From Methylobacillus sp. MM3 (lineage in GTDB: Bacteria; Pseudomonadota; Gammaproteobacteria; Burkholderiales; Methylophilaceae): a DNA stretch of 64,000 nucleotides. Positions 27,025 to 36,137 of this stretch are shown here, piece by piece. The stretch lies in NCBI RefSeq assembly GCF_001645185.1, contig NZ_LXTQ01000001.1, positions 434,001-498,000 of the forward strand, in the 5' to 3' direction. Under the pieces are notes generated by a model, which worked only from the letters and a program-made list of their open reading frames with translations, was not told where the DNA came from and searched no databases. Both the position numbers and the translations under genes were made by a program. Position 1 is the stretch's first letter, and each line of letters begins with the position of its first letter.

Positions 27025-27046
27025 TTAATTAGATTCTGGTATTCGC

Positions 27047-27955
27047 ATGGCAATTCAGTGGTTCCCCGGTCACATGACTTCCGCCCGAAAGAAAGCGGCG
27101 GAGACCATGGAGTTTATCGACGTCGTGATCGAAGTGTTGGACGCCCGCCTGCCCGAGGCGAGCCATAATCCGATGATCGAGGAGCTACGCCTGTTTCGCC
27201 AGCGCCCGTGCCTGAAAATCCTCAACAAGGCCGACCTCGCCGACCCCGCCGCGACCCAGGCCTGGCTCAATTTCTACAATAAACAACCCGGCGTGAAAGC
27301 GGTGGCGCTTTCCTGCAAAAAGCCAGGCGACGCTGCCAAGGTTACCGGCCTGTGCCAGTCGCTCGCACCGCATCGCGGCACCAATCTCAAGCCGCTGCGC
27401 ATGATGATCATGGGTATTCCCAATGTGGGCAAATCCACGCTGATGAACGCCTTGCTCAACAAGCGCGTCGCCAAGGTCGGCGACGAGCCGGCGGTCACCA
27501 AGAACCAGCAGCGCATCGACCTGAGCGACAAAGCCTGCATTACCGACACGCCGGGCATGATGTGGCCCAAGATCAAATACGACTCGGATGGCTTCATGCT
27601 CGCCGCCAGTCATGCCATCGGCCGTAATGCGGTGATTGACGAAGAAGTCGCGACCTTTCTCGGCGATCTGCTGCTCAAGCGCTATCCGGCGCTGCTTGCC
27701 GGACGCTATAAATTCGCGGTCGAAGGCATGGACGGCGTGGACGTCATCGAATCCGTCGCCAAAAAACGTGGCTACCGCATGAAAGGCGGCGATCTCGATC
27801 TGGAAAAAGCCGCGATCACGCTGCTGACCGACTACCGCTCCGGAACGCTCGGCCGCATCAGCCTGGAAACGCCGGAAACACGCAGTGAAATGCTGGCTGC
27901 GGCGCAACCGGCTCCGGCCGAAGCACCCGAAGAAACACCGGAAGCGGATGAGTAA
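27047..27955 (+). CDS. ylqF: Ribosome biogenesis GTPase YlqF/RbgA
   Basis: This 302-residue circularly permuted GTPase opens with WFPGHM, the RbgA hallmark. G4 (NKAD, 60-63) precedes G1 (GIPNVGKST, 123-131), and G3 is TDTPGM. YlqF/RbgA assists late assembly of the 50S subunit. The C-terminal tail is Glu/Pro/Ala-rich. The gene overlaps the next one by eight bases, as its stop region contains the ATG of the YchJ-like gene. It is divergent from the methyltransferase gene. Confidence 0.94.
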   Translation: MAIQWFPGHMTSARKKAAETMEFIDVVIEVLDARLPEASHNPMIEELRLFRQRPCLKILNKADLADPAATQAWLNFYNKQPGVKAVALSCKKPGDAAKVTGLCQSLAPHRGTNLKPLRMMIMGIPNVGKSTLMNALLNKRVAKVGDEPAVTKNQQRIDLSDKACITDTPGMMWPKIKYDSDGFMLAASHAIGRNAVIDEEVATFLGDLLLKRYPALLAGRYKFAVEGMDGVDVIESVAKKRGYRMKGGDLDLEKAAITLLTDYRSGTLGRISLETPETRSEMLAAAQPAPAEAPEETPEADE

Positions 27956-28331
27956 AAATCCGCTTCCGGCGTGCCCTTGCGGCGGCCTATCTTATGCCGC
28001 TTGTTGCGAACCCATTCATCAGGGTATGCCCGCTCGTAGTGCCGAGGCGTTGATGCGTTCGCGCTACAGCGCCTATGTACTGAAGCTGGAAGATTATCTA
28101 TTCGCCACCTGGCATCCCGATACACGTCCCGCCGCACTTGATATCGCCGATGACGACTCGAAATGGCTGGGGCTGGAAGTGAAGCGACACGAAGAGTCCG
28201 CCGATACGGCCACTGTCGAATTCGTCGCTCGTTACAAAATCGCCGGACGCGCCCATCGCCTGCACGAAATCAGCCGCTTCGTGCGCGAGAATGGACGATG
28301 GTTTTACGTGGATGGGGTGTTTCCGCAGTAA
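27948..28331 (+). CDS. YchJ/UPF0225-like SEC-C motif protein
   Basis: This 127-residue protein starts with MSKNPLPACPCGGLSYAACC, a zinc-binding SEC-C-like cysteine cluster. The UPF0225 body follows: AEALMRSRYSAYVLKLEDYL, and a C-terminal NTF2-like part (YKIAGRAHRLHEISRFV) with WFYVDG. Its start ATGAGTAA overlaps the ylqF stop, so it is translationally coupled. Function is unknown; the NTF2-like fold and zinc site suggest a binding or chaperone role. Confidence 0.88.
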   Translation: MSKNPLPACPCGGLSYAACCEPIHQGMPARSAEALMRSRYSAYVLKLEDYLFATWHPDTRPAALDIADDDSKWLGLEVKRHEESADTATVEFVARYKIAGRAHRLHEISRFVRENGRWFYVDGVFPQ

Positions 28332-28410
28332 ACCGGGGATTCGCGCTTCTGCATTGCTTCGGAAATACCGCATCGCGGTAGAATCGGCCGACACCTATCA
28401 GGAAAGCCTC

Positions 28411-29466
28411 ATGGAACACCGTCATCTAGGAAGCAGCAACCTCAACGTCTCCGCCATCTGCCTCGGCACGATGACCTTCGGCCAGCAAAACAGCGAAGCC
28501 GAAGCCCATGCGCAACTCGATTACGCCGTCGCGCAAGGCATCAATTTCATCGACACCGCAGAAATGTACCCGGTGCCGCCACGCGCCGATACGGTGACCC
28601 GCACCGAGACCATCGTCGGAAACTGGCTGAAAAACCAGCCGCGCGACAAGATCATCCTCGGTACCAAGGTCGCCGGCCCGCGTCGCAATATGGAGTGGAT
28701 ACGCGGCGGCCCGAAATCGATGGATCGCGCCAATATCCGTGCCGCCATCGAAGGCTCGCTCAAGCGCCTGCAGACCGACTACATCGACCTTTATCAACTG
28801 CACTGGCCGGAACGCAACGTACCGATGTTCGGGCAGTATCAGTTCGACCCGGCGCAGGAGTTCGAGAATGGCCGCCAAAAGGACTGGCTATCCATCCGGG
28901 AACAACTGGAAGCGTTGACCGAGCTTGTGAGTGAAGGCAAGGTGCGTTACGTCGGCGTTTCAAATGAGCAACCGTGGGGCGTGATGGAGTTTTTGCGCAT
29001 TGCCAAGGAATACGGGCTGCCGCGCATCGCATCCATCCAGAATTGCTACAACCTCATCAATCGCGGCTTCGAATTCGGTCTGGCGGAAATCGCCTACCGC
29101 GAAAACGTCGGCCTGCTCGCCTATTCCCCGCTCGCCTTCGGCCACCTTTCCGCCAAATATCAATCAGATCCACAAGCTCAGGGCCGCGTCACGCAATTCA
29201 AGGGCTTCGCGCAACGTTACGAAAAACCCAACGTGCAACCGGCCGTCGCCGCCTATGCGGAACTCGCGCGCAAACATGGCATGACGCCGGCGCAGATGGC
29301 ACTATCGTTTGTGTACCGCAGATGGTTTGTGACCAGCACGCTCGTGGGCGCCACGTCGCTACCGCAGCTGGAAGAAAACATTGCCGCCTGGGAAAAGCCA
29401 TTGCCGGAAGAAGTCATGAAGGAAATCGAAGGCCTGCATCTTCGCTACATGAATCCCGCACCCTGA
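28411..29466 (+). CDS. Aldo/keto reductase (Tas-like, NADP(H)-dependent)
   Basis: This 351-residue TIM-barrel oxidoreductase has the catalytic Asp and Tyr in FIDTAEMYPVP, the Lys in ILGTKVAGP and the His in LYQLHWPER. The PVPPR after the Tyr and the insert after LHWPER are typical of the Tas/YghZ branch. The C-terminal cofactor loop is STLVGATSLPQLEENI. ATG 28411 has AGGAAAG five bases upstream; the open frame before it is the end of the YchJ-like gene in another frame. It reduces aldehydes or ketones with NADPH; the physiological substrate is unknown. Confidence 0.93.
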   Translation: MEHRHLGSSNLNVSAICLGTMTFGQQNSEAEAHAQLDYAVAQGINFIDTAEMYPVPPRADTVTRTETIVGNWLKNQPRDKIILGTKVAGPRRNMEWIRGGPKSMDRANIRAAIEGSLKRLQTDYIDLYQLHWPERNVPMFGQYQFDPAQEFENGRQKDWLSIREQLEALTELVSEGKVRYVGVSNEQPWGVMEFLRIAKEYGLPRIASIQNCYNLINRGFEFGLAEIAYRENVGLLAYSPLAFGHLSAKYQSDPQAQGRVTQFKGFAQRYEKPNVQPAVAAYAELARKHGMTPAQMALSFVYRRWFVTSTLVGATSLPQLEENIAAWEKPLPEEVMKEIEGLHLRYMNPAP

Positions 29467-29614
29467 ACACAAAGCTTCTTAATGCGGCGAATACAGATCG
29501 CACGCATGCGTGAATTATATCGTCACATCTACCGTTGCATCGACATCCAGCCATCCTTAGGCCGATGGCGGCGAGCTCTAGCAACGATAGACCGGATCGC
29601 AGCGTGCTTCGGAA

Positions 29615-29794
29615 CTAGCCTTTGTGATGTGTTTCCAGCCTGTCCTTGCAACGTTTGCAAACCCAGCGTTGATGTAGCCGATCTGCGGTGACGATTTGCA
29701 TGCCGCCCTCAGCGGGGCAGGAGTTTTTGCATTGCGTGCAGAACTTGTCTCCCGGTTGTCTTGAGGGGAGCCATCGTTCCGAGATAACAGTCAT
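29615..29794 (-). CDS. Small CxxC...CxxC zinc-ribbon protein (hypothetical)
   Basis: A 59-codon frame begins MTVISERWLPSRQPGDKF and holds CTQCKNSC, then about 25 residues later WVCKRCKDRLETHHKG before a TAG. Two CxxC knuckles at that distance form a plausible zinc ribbon. The product is basic and soluble. An AAGG sits three bases before the ATG, a weak and too-close ribosome site. It lies between the aldo/keto reductase gene (convergent) and rlhA (same strand), 125 bases after the rlhA stop, and accounts for most of an otherwise empty gap. I do not recognise the family; regularly spaced cysteines are the main reason to call it. Confidence 0.5.
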   Translation of the reverse strand: MTVISERWLPSRQPGDKFCTQCKNSCPAEGGMQIVTADRLHQRWVCKRCKDRLETHHKG

Positions 29795-29919
29795 GACCTT
29801 GCCTAACGGGGTTACTGAACTTTCATCATACCCCTACCAGCGGCGAATAACCTCCCACGCCCGAATTTTCTGCCCGAAATCCTAGATCAGGCGTTTCAAC
29901 CGGACATCGAAAATCGCGG

Positions 29920-31836
29920 TCAAGGCCGTCTGGTGTGGAACTGTACCGGCTGCGGCTGCGCCATCTGCAGTACCGGCTTGCGGATTTTCCCCATGACGTG
30001 CATTTCGCAGCGCTTGCAATCGAATTTGAGCGTAATGCGGTCCTTGCCGTTGACTAGCGTCATCGGCTCGGCGGTAATCGTGCCCTGCACGCCGATAACG
30101 CCCTTGGCTTCCTTCGGGCACATCGCGAAACTATAGCGCAGGCAGTGCTTGGTAATCATGACCGGCACCTCGCCCAATTCCTCATTAGCCTCGTAGGCGG
30201 AAGCGATGGCCTGAACGCCGTGCTTTTCGTAGAAGGCGCGGGCCTTGCGATTGTATATGTTGGCGAGATAACTCAGCGTATCTTCGGGATAGATCGCCGG
30301 CGGCTCGGCGGGCATGCCTGGCGCCGGTCGCCGATAGCCATTCGCGCGCACCTGCTGCAGTTGCGATACCGCATCGCGACGCAGCGCGTTGACAACTGAT
30401 GCCGGCACGAACCAGGGCTGCCCGATGTCGAGATTAATCTCCTTGACCGAAAAATCGGTGCCGCCGAGCTTGCCGAGATTCTCACGCAACGCGGCTTCAG
30501 CCTTCTCGGGATTCTGTGCCGGCAGTTTATCGGCAATGCACTGCGCCTCGGCGGTGAAACCATCGGCGTCAGTCACGACGAGCGCGAAGCCGTCGTTTGT
30601 TTCCTTGACCGTCAATGCAACGGGAATGCGCCGCTCCGCCGAAGGCTTTTCCAGCTGGCGCATGTACGCATGGTCGCGGTTACGGTACACGGTGGTATTG
30701 CGGCGCAAATCGGCAGGCATCTCGTTTGGATATAGCCGCTTGCCCTGCACGGTATTGACGCGTAGCCCCACCAGTTCCTTGTGCACGTCGAAAAAACATA
30801 CACCGTCGCCGTTGTGCAATTCAAGCGTTGTATCGACCTCGAAGTGATCCTGCCCCACGCGCGTCACCTTTCCGATTTCCTCACCGGCGAACTTGGGCGT
30901 ATCGAATGCGCCGACGTCCTCGCCTCGGCCGTGAATGAAGTATTCCGTGGTACTGCGATTGAAGGTCTTGTCCGGCTGCGGCGTGAAGCTATAGGTACAG
31001 AGGCCCGAGGATGAGCGCGCGTATTCCGGCATCTCGTCGAGCAGCCCGTCCAGCAACTGGCGGTAATGGGCAGTGGCGTTCTTGACGTAGGCCATGTCCT
31101 TGTAGCGGCCCTCGATCTTGAATGAACTCACGCCCGCCTCGATCAGCGCGCGCAAGTTCGCGCTCTGGTCGTTATCCTTCATCGACAACAGGTGCTTGTC
31201 CTTGGCGAGCATGCGTCCCTGCGAGTCTTCCAGCGTGTAAGGCAAGCGGCATTCCTGCGCGCACTCGCCCCGGTTGGCGCTGCGGCCACTGTGGGCGTGG
31301 CTGATGTAGCACTGGCCGCTGAATGCAACGCACAAGGCGCCGTGGACGAAATACTCCAGATGGCAGGAAGTTGCCTCAGCCACCTTGCGGATGGTCGCAA
31401 GATCCATCTCACGCGCCAGTACGATTTGCGAAAAACCGACCTGGTCGAGGAATACCGCTTTTTCGACCGTGCGGATATCGGTTTGCGTGCTGGCGTGCAG
31501 CTGGATTGGCGGCAGATCCATCTCCAGCAGGCCCATATCCTGCACAATCAACGCATCCGCGCCGGCTTCGTAAAATTGCCACGCAAAATCGCGCGCTGCT
31601 TCCAGCTCGTTGTCGTGAAAAATGGTGTTGAAGGCGACGAATACGCGCGCATGGTAGCGGTGCGCATGCGCGGCAAGCCGCGCAATGTCGGCGACGGAGT
31701 TTTCCGCCTTGGCACGCGCGCCGAACGCCGGGCCGCCGATATAAACCGCGTCCGCGCCATGATTCACGGCCTCGATGCCGATATCGGCATTGCGGGCGGG
31801 AGCAAGCAGTTCTAGATGGCGCGGGTTCGTTTGCAT
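29920..31836 (-). CDS. rlhA: U32-family 23S rRNA 5-hydroxycytidine synthase RlhA
   Basis: This 638-residue protein starts ELLAPARNADIGIEAVNHGA, with YIGGPAFGARAKAENS, the U32 TIM-barrel N-terminus. The cysteine cluster in SGQCYISHAHSGRSANRGEC and AQECR is the Fe-S site of the family. Full length with the extended C-terminal region (DUF3656-like, two further conserved cysteines in KFDCKRCEMH) matches E. coli RlhA (about 650), which hydroxylates C2501 of 23S rRNA using prephenate-derived chemistry. The short relatives TrhP and UbiU/V lack this tail. Promoters for it and the divergent cyclase must be in 31837-31961. Confidence 0.9.
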   Translation of the reverse strand: MQTNPRHLELLAPARNADIGIEAVNHGADAVYIGGPAFGARAKAENSVADIARLAAHAHRYHARVFVAFNTIFHDNELEAARDFAWQFYEAGADALIVQDMGLLEMDLPPIQLHASTQTDIRTVEKAVFLDQVGFSQIVLAREMDLATIRKVAEATSCHLEYFVHGALCVAFSGQCYISHAHSGRSANRGECAQECRLPYTLEDSQGRMLAKDKHLLSMKDNDQSANLRALIEAGVSSFKIEGRYKDMAYVKNATAHYRQLLDGLLDEMPEYARSSSGLCTYSFTPQPDKTFNRSTTEYFIHGRGEDVGAFDTPKFAGEEIGKVTRVGQDHFEVDTTLELHNGDGVCFFDVHKELVGLRVNTVQGKRLYPNEMPADLRRNTTVYRNRDHAYMRQLEKPSAERRIPVALTVKETNDGFALVVTDADGFTAEAQCIADKLPAQNPEKAEAALRENLGKLGGTDFSVKEINLDIGQPWFVPASVVNALRRDAVSQLQQVRANGYRRPAPGMPAEPPAIYPEDTLSYLANIYNRKARAFYEKHGVQAIASAYEANEELGEVPVMITKHCLRYSFAMCPKEAKGVIGVQGTITAEPMTLVNGKDRITLKFDCKRCEMHVMGKIRKPVLQMAQPQPVQFHTRRP

Positions 31837-31961
31837 AATGCTTGATAAATCAATGGGGTGCGTACTATAACATATGCTCGTTCAGATGCTTTTCAGGGAA
31901 ACTGTTTAGAAAACGCAAATCCTTGACCCTAAAAGATATTTAATTCATTCTAACCAGACGA

Positions 31962-33218
31962 ATGAACACACCAGCCAAAGACTTGACGGGGTCGTCAGTT
32001 GCCGGTGGTACTCCTGAAACTGACCAACTCGAAACGCTGGTCCAGATCGAATTGGTCGGCACGCTGGCCCGTCAATCCCGCGATGCGTCGCTAATTGCGC
32101 CGATTGGATCCTTATTTTTGGCGTTTCTTCAAATCGGCTACGTTCCGCTCATGTCCATCCTGGCGTGGCTGGCGCTGGTAACCATACCCGATGCACTGAC
32201 TCTCCTGCGATCCTACAAATTCGACCGGGTTCCCCGAACACTGGCCGCCATGCGATCCTGGCAAGCCCATCAGACATTGATCCACAGCTTTGCCGGCCTC
32301 GCCTGGGGCTCTTCCATGGTTTTTTTCGTGGGCGATGCCACTCCGATCGAGCACGAAATGAAAATCGTCCTGGTGCTAATGGTAGTCAGTGCGCTTGCGG
32401 TCATTCCGGTCTCGACCTCACTCGCTTCGCTGACCGGTTTTCTGATCGGCATCACCGCGATTCCCTTGTTCCATTATTTTGCCGGATCGCATCCGGGCCA
32501 TCTCTGGCTGGCCTTAGGCTCGCTCATCCTGCTGGGTTGCGCATTGCATTTCGGCCGGATCGCCCATCAGCAGATTCGTGCGCACGTATTGAGTTCGGCG
32601 ATTAACGACCGCTTGGCATCGGCGCTCAGCGACGCCAACCTGACCATCAACGAGACCAACCGCAAGTTGCAGGAAAAGAACCTGGCATTGACCCATGCGA
32701 TGGAAAACCTCAACAACCAGGCCACGCACGACGAACTGACAGGCCTCTACAACCGTCGCTATATCCTGCAACGACTGGAAGACCAGTGGCAGGACATCCG
32801 CCGATACCATACCGCCTGCTCCATCGCGCTACTCGATATCGATCACTTCAAGCTCGTCAACGATAGATTCGGTCATGGCATCGGCGACCTTGTGTTGAAG
32901 GGATTCGCCAGCCGCATTCAGGGCGAATTGCGCCAAGGCGACATATTCGCGCGCTATGGAGGCGAGGAATTCCTGCTCGTGCTGCCAATGACCGAACTGG
33001 AAGCAGCCGGCAAACTGGTCGACCGCTTGCGGCAAATCATCGAAGAGACGCCTATCATCGATGAGCCGCTGACCATATGCATCAGAAGCTCATTCGGCGT
33101 GGCGGAATTATTGCCCGCCGAAGCCGTGCACGACTGCATTTCACGCGCCGACCGCGCTCTTTATCGCGCAAAGGAAAGCGGAAGAAATCGCGTGGAGCTT
33201 GCCGGTAAGGATAACTGA
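31962..33218 (+). CDS. Membrane diguanylate cyclase (GGDEF)
   Basis: The 418-residue protein has an N-terminal membrane domain of about five or six helices (50-200) of no recognised class, a short coiled coil (about 215-250) and a C-terminal GGDEF domain. The active site is complete: LDIDHFKLVND, then RYGGEEF (GGEEF 333-337). The inhibitory site RQGD (324-327) is present, so product feedback is likely. It makes c-di-GMP from two GTP. It is convergent with rpiA, whose stop is nine bases away. Confidence 0.95.
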   Translation: MNTPAKDLTGSSVAGGTPETDQLETLVQIELVGTLARQSRDASLIAPIGSLFLAFLQIGYVPLMSILAWLALVTIPDALTLLRSYKFDRVPRTLAAMRSWQAHQTLIHSFAGLAWGSSMVFFVGDATPIEHEMKIVLVLMVVSALAVIPVSTSLASLTGFLIGITAIPLFHYFAGSHPGHLWLALGSLILLGCALHFGRIAHQQIRAHVLSSAINDRLASALSDANLTINETNRKLQEKNLALTHAMENLNNQATHDELTGLYNRRYILQRLEDQWQDIRRYHTACSIALLDIDHFKLVNDRFGHGIGDLVLKGFASRIQGELRQGDIFARYGGEEFLLVLPMTELEAAGKLVDRLRQIIEETPIIDEPLTICIRSSFGVAELLPAEAVHDCISRADRALYRAKESGRNRVELAGKDN

Positions 33219-33227
33219 GACAGCTAG

Positions 33228-33911
33228 CTACTTGCCGTTCCAGCGTTCCTCGACGCGACCGTCCTGCGCCACGAATACGGCAGCGGCAAGGCCTTGAAAA
33301 ATTCCGTGCTCCACAACTCCTGGCGTCGCATTAAGCATGCCGTTCAAAGCCTGGCTGTCGATGGAAGAATCGAACACCATATCGAGCACCAGGCTGCCGT
33401 GCGAGGTGACCGCCAGCCCGTCCTTGCTCGCGTTCTGCCGCAAACCGCCGCGACCGCCCAATGATTCAAGCGTGCGTTTCGCCAGTTGCCAGGCAAAGGG
33501 AACGACTTCGATCGGGATCGGAAATTTCTCGCCTATCCTGCTCACCAGCTTGCTTTGATCCACCAACACGATGAACCGATCTGCCGCACGCGCCAATAAC
33601 TTCTCGCGTACCAGATCCGATCCGCGCCCCTTAAGCAATGTCATGTCCGGCGTGACTTCATCGGCACCATCGACATAAAGATCGAGGCGGCTGACATGCT
33701 CCATTGCTACCAGCGGCAACCCCAGGCTTTGCGCCTTGATCGCGCTGATGACCGAGCTGGATACGGTCGAGACTTCCAGTCCTTCTTCGCTCTTGCGGCG
33801 GGCAAGCTCTTCGATGAAGTAGTTCGCCGTCGAGCCGGTTCCAAGGCCGACCAGCATGCCGTCTTCCACCAGCCTTGCAGCTTGATAAGCCACGAGTTCC
33901 TTATCGTTCAT
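33228..33911 (-). CDS. rpiA: Ribose-5-phosphate isomerase A
   Basis: The 227-residue enzyme interconverts ribose-5-phosphate and ribulose-5-phosphate. The phosphate-binding GLGTGSTANYF, DGADEV with the catalytic Asp, LKGRGSDLVREKLLA and the Lys of QSKLV are present. GGAGG stands eight bases before the ATG at 33911. It is the last gene of a dhaL-dhaK-rpiA run, 45 bases after dhaK, linking triose entry to the pentose phosphate pathway. Confidence 0.96.
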   Translation of the reverse strand: MNDKELVAYQAARLVEDGMLVGLGTGSTANYFIEELARRKSEEGLEVSTVSSSVISAIKAQSLGLPLVAMEHVSRLDLYVDGADEVTPDMTLLKGRGSDLVREKLLARAADRFIVLVDQSKLVSRIGEKFPIPIEVVPFAWQLAKRTLESLGGRGGLRQNASKDGLAVTSHGSLVLDMVFDSSIDSQALNGMLNATPGVVEHGIFQGLAAAVFVAQDGRVEERWNGK

Positions 33912-33956
33912 GGTGCATTCCTCCAGTTATGAGCTTGCGGGGTCCCTGTAGCGCAA

Positions 33957-34946
33957 TTACCTTCCCCAGCGCAATGCGGCAGTATGCACGGGCGCGTCCC
34001 AATGACGGCGTATTTCCTCATCCAGCAGGCATACGGTAATCGACGCGCCAGCCATTTCCAGTGAAGTAGTGTAATCGCCGACCAGCGAACGGGTGACATT
34101 CACGCCATGCCGTTTCAGCAGCTTGGCTGCCGAGTTGTAAAGGACATACAACTCCATCAGCGGCGTCCCGGTGAAACCGTTCACCAGCAGCAAGGCTTCG
34201 CTGCCCTGTGCCGGCTTCAGGTCTTCCAGAATCGCACTCACCAGATCGGCGACGATTTCATCGGCGCTGCGCATCGCCTCGCGCCTGCGGCCGGGCTCGC
34301 CGTGAATGCCGACGCCCATCTCCAGCTCATGATGCTCGATATCGAAAGTCGGGCGGCCGGCGGCGGGAACCGTGCAACTGGTCAGAGCCACGCCCATCGA
34401 GGCGGTGCGGCTGTTGACGCGGTCGCCCAGGACTTTGCAGGCGGCCAGGTCGGCGCCCGTTTCGGCGAGGCTGCCGACGACCTTTTCAACGATCACCGTG
34501 CCGGCAACGCCGCGGCGGCCGGTGGTGTAGGTGGAGTTTTCCACGGCCACATCGTCGCTGGTGATCACGGTGGCATGCTCGAAGGGCAGCATTTCAGCGG
34601 CCATTTCAAAGTTCATGACGTCGCCGGCATAGTTTTTTACGATAAACAGCACACCACGGCCGCTTTCGGCAGCGACGGCCGCAGCCAGCATCTGGTCGGG
34701 CGTCGGCGAAGTAAACACGTGGCCGGGGCAGGCCGCATCCAGCATGCCGTAGCCGACAAAACCGCTGTGAAGCGGCTCATGGCCCGATCCGCCACCGGAA
34801 ATCAGCACCACCTTGCTTTCCGCCTTGCTGGCGCGCACGAGGTAATTCGGGTCGAGATTGAGGCTGACAATGTCACGATGCGCCGCCGCAAAACCGGACA
34901 GGCTTTCAACCAGCAGGTCATCGACCTGATTGATGAATTTTTTCAT
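33957..34946 (-). CDS. dhaK: Dihydroxyacetone kinase subunit DhaK
   Basis: This 329-residue substrate-binding subunit binds dihydroxyacetone covalently through a His. Visible motifs are LISGGGSGHEPLHSGFVG, NYAGDVMNFEMA, and GVGIHGEPGRRRE, whose His is the hemiaminal residue. Length is typical of the two-subunit enzyme (E. coli 356). It follows dhaL by 113 bases. No dhaM (PTS phosphoryl donor) is seen, so the energy source is uncertain. GGAG is seven bases before the ATG. Confidence 0.94.
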   Translation of the reverse strand: MKKFINQVDDLLVESLSGFAAAHRDIVSLNLDPNYLVRASKAESKVVLISGGGSGHEPLHSGFVGYGMLDAACPGHVFTSPTPDQMLAAAVAAESGRGVLFIVKNYAGDVMNFEMAAEMLPFEHATVITSDDVAVENSTYTTGRRGVAGTVIVEKVVGSLAETGADLAACKVLGDRVNSRTASMGVALTSCTVPAAGRPTFDIEHHELEMGVGIHGEPGRRREAMRSADEIVADLVSAILEDLKPAQGSEALLLVNGFTGTPLMELYVLYNSAAKLLKRHGVNVTRSLVGDYTTSLEMAGASITVCLLDEEIRRHWDAPVHTAALRWGR

Positions 34947-35059
34947 TGGACTTCTCCTAAATCAATTTGACTACCGCCAAAACGCCGAAAGCGCCAAGGG
35001 AACCCGATCAAACGAATCCTTGTGGTTTGAATCCCCGACGAATCTGTAATGAGTATTTT

Positions 35060-35692
35060 TTATGGATTAGCGAGCGCCAGATCGCACACAGTGCAGATGA
35101 TCACCTGACTGCTTTTTGCTCCAGGGTCGATATGGCCGATGGCCCGTTCGCCCAGGAAGGCCGCGCGCCCTTTGGTGGCTATCATGTCCCTGGTCGATTG
35201 CATGCCTTGCTGCGCCTCGCGCTTCAAGACTTCCAGCAACTCGGCGCGGCCATAGCCTTCGTCTGCCAGGCGAGTGAAAGTCTGCGATACGGGAATCAGC
35301 ACATCCAGCATCGTCTTTTCCCCGACATCCGCCTTGCCACGCGCCTTGATTGCTTCGACCCCGGCTGCAAACGCGATGGCGATTTCCGGCAGCGTCTCGG
35401 CGCCTTCTTCCTTGACGGCTTTTGCCATCGACATGAAAAAACTGCCGATCAGCGGGCCGGATGCGCCGCCTATGGTGGAAAGCAGTTTCATGCCGATTTT
35501 TTGCAGCGCGGCATCCGGCGCAAGCGCAGCCAGTTCCTCGCGCATGCCGACAATAGTCGCACAACCACGTTTCATATTGATGAAATGATCGCCGTCACCG
35601 ATGGCACGGTCCAGCGATTCGATTTCGGATTCGTGGGTAAGGAGAGCTTGATAAACGGCTTCGGCCGCTCGCAAAATGAATTCTGTGTTCAT
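35060..35692 (-). CDS. dhaL: Dihydroxyacetone kinase nucleotide-binding subunit DhaL
   Basis: This 210-residue all-helical protein has the metal/nucleotide motif AIGDGDHFINMKRG, with the Asp residues that hold Mg-ADP/ATP, and the phosphate loop TIGGASGPLIGSFF. KGRAAFLGERAIGHIDPGA forms the C-terminal cap. With DhaK it phosphorylates dihydroxyacetone to DHAP. In PTS-type systems DhaL keeps a permanent ADP rephosphorylated by DhaM; here DhaM is not in the window. It is the first gene of the run. AAGG stands eight bases before the ATG. Confidence 0.94.
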   Translation of the reverse strand: MNTEFILRAAEAVYQALLTHESEIESLDRAIGDGDHFINMKRGCATIVGMREELAALAPDAALQKIGMKLLSTIGGASGPLIGSFFMSMAKAVKEEGAETLPEIAIAFAAGVEAIKARGKADVGEKTMLDVLIPVSQTFTRLADEGYGRAELLEVLKREAQQGMQSTRDMIATKGRAAFLGERAIGHIDPGAKSSQVIICTVCDLALANP

Positions 35693-35802
35693 GCGCTTGC
35701 CTTGTCAGGAATGGCGGGAAAGCGCTTATGCTGCCAGCTTTTGGAAATCGAGCCAAGAGCGACAGCGTAGTGTCGGGAATTACATCGCCGTGTTGCCTGA
35801 AA

Positions 35803-35862
35803 AAACAAAAAACTACGGCCGATGCTGGACACGATCAAATCGTGACCCGGGCATCGGCCGTA
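35803..35862 (-). terminator. Intrinsic terminator of the lipoprotein gene
   Basis: A 12-bp stem TACGGCCGATGC (35814-35825) and GCATCGGCCGTA (35851-35862) encloses a second stem CACGAT/ATCGTG (35830-35835, 35839-35844). On the minus strand the outer arm is followed by GTTTTTTGTTTTTT. It begins 24 bases after the stop of the lipoprotein gene, so it ends that transcript. Confidence 0.88.
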
Positions 35863-35885
35863 CTATCCAGCAAAAGTGCTAGAAA

Positions 35886-36137
35886 TTACTTGGCTTCTTC
35901 AGCCGGAGCTGCCGGAGCTTCAGCAGGCGCTGCGGGTGCTGCAGAATCAGCGGGAGGAACCCAGCCGCCCGGTTCTGTCGGAGCCGGTTCAGGAGCGGCT
36001 TCTGCCGGAGCGCTTTGTGCAGGCGCGGAGGCTTCCGGTGCTGCCATATCGGCAGGCGCGGACTCGTCCTTCTTCTGGCAACCGGCCATCAGCAAGCCGG
36101 CGATGGAGAGAGCAAGCAACGTATGGATCAGTTTCAT
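35886..36137 (-). CDS. Small Ala/Pro-rich lipoprotein
   Basis: An 83-residue protein has a lipoprotein signal MKLIHTLLALSIAGLLMAGC, with lipobox LMAGC and lipidated Cys 20. The residue after it is Gln, so sorting to the outer membrane is expected. The mature part is a disordered Ala-Pro-Glu-rich chain ending in EEAK, with little else conserved. AGGAGG stands six bases before the ATG, and a strong terminator follows, so it is likely a well-expressed single gene. It might be a periplasmic spacer or wall-linked lipoprotein; no function is assigned. Confidence 0.85.
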   Translation of the reverse strand: MKLIHTLLALSIAGLLMAGCQKKDESAPADMAAPEASAPAQSAPAEAAPEPAPTEPGGWVPPADSAAPAAPAEAPAAPAEEAK

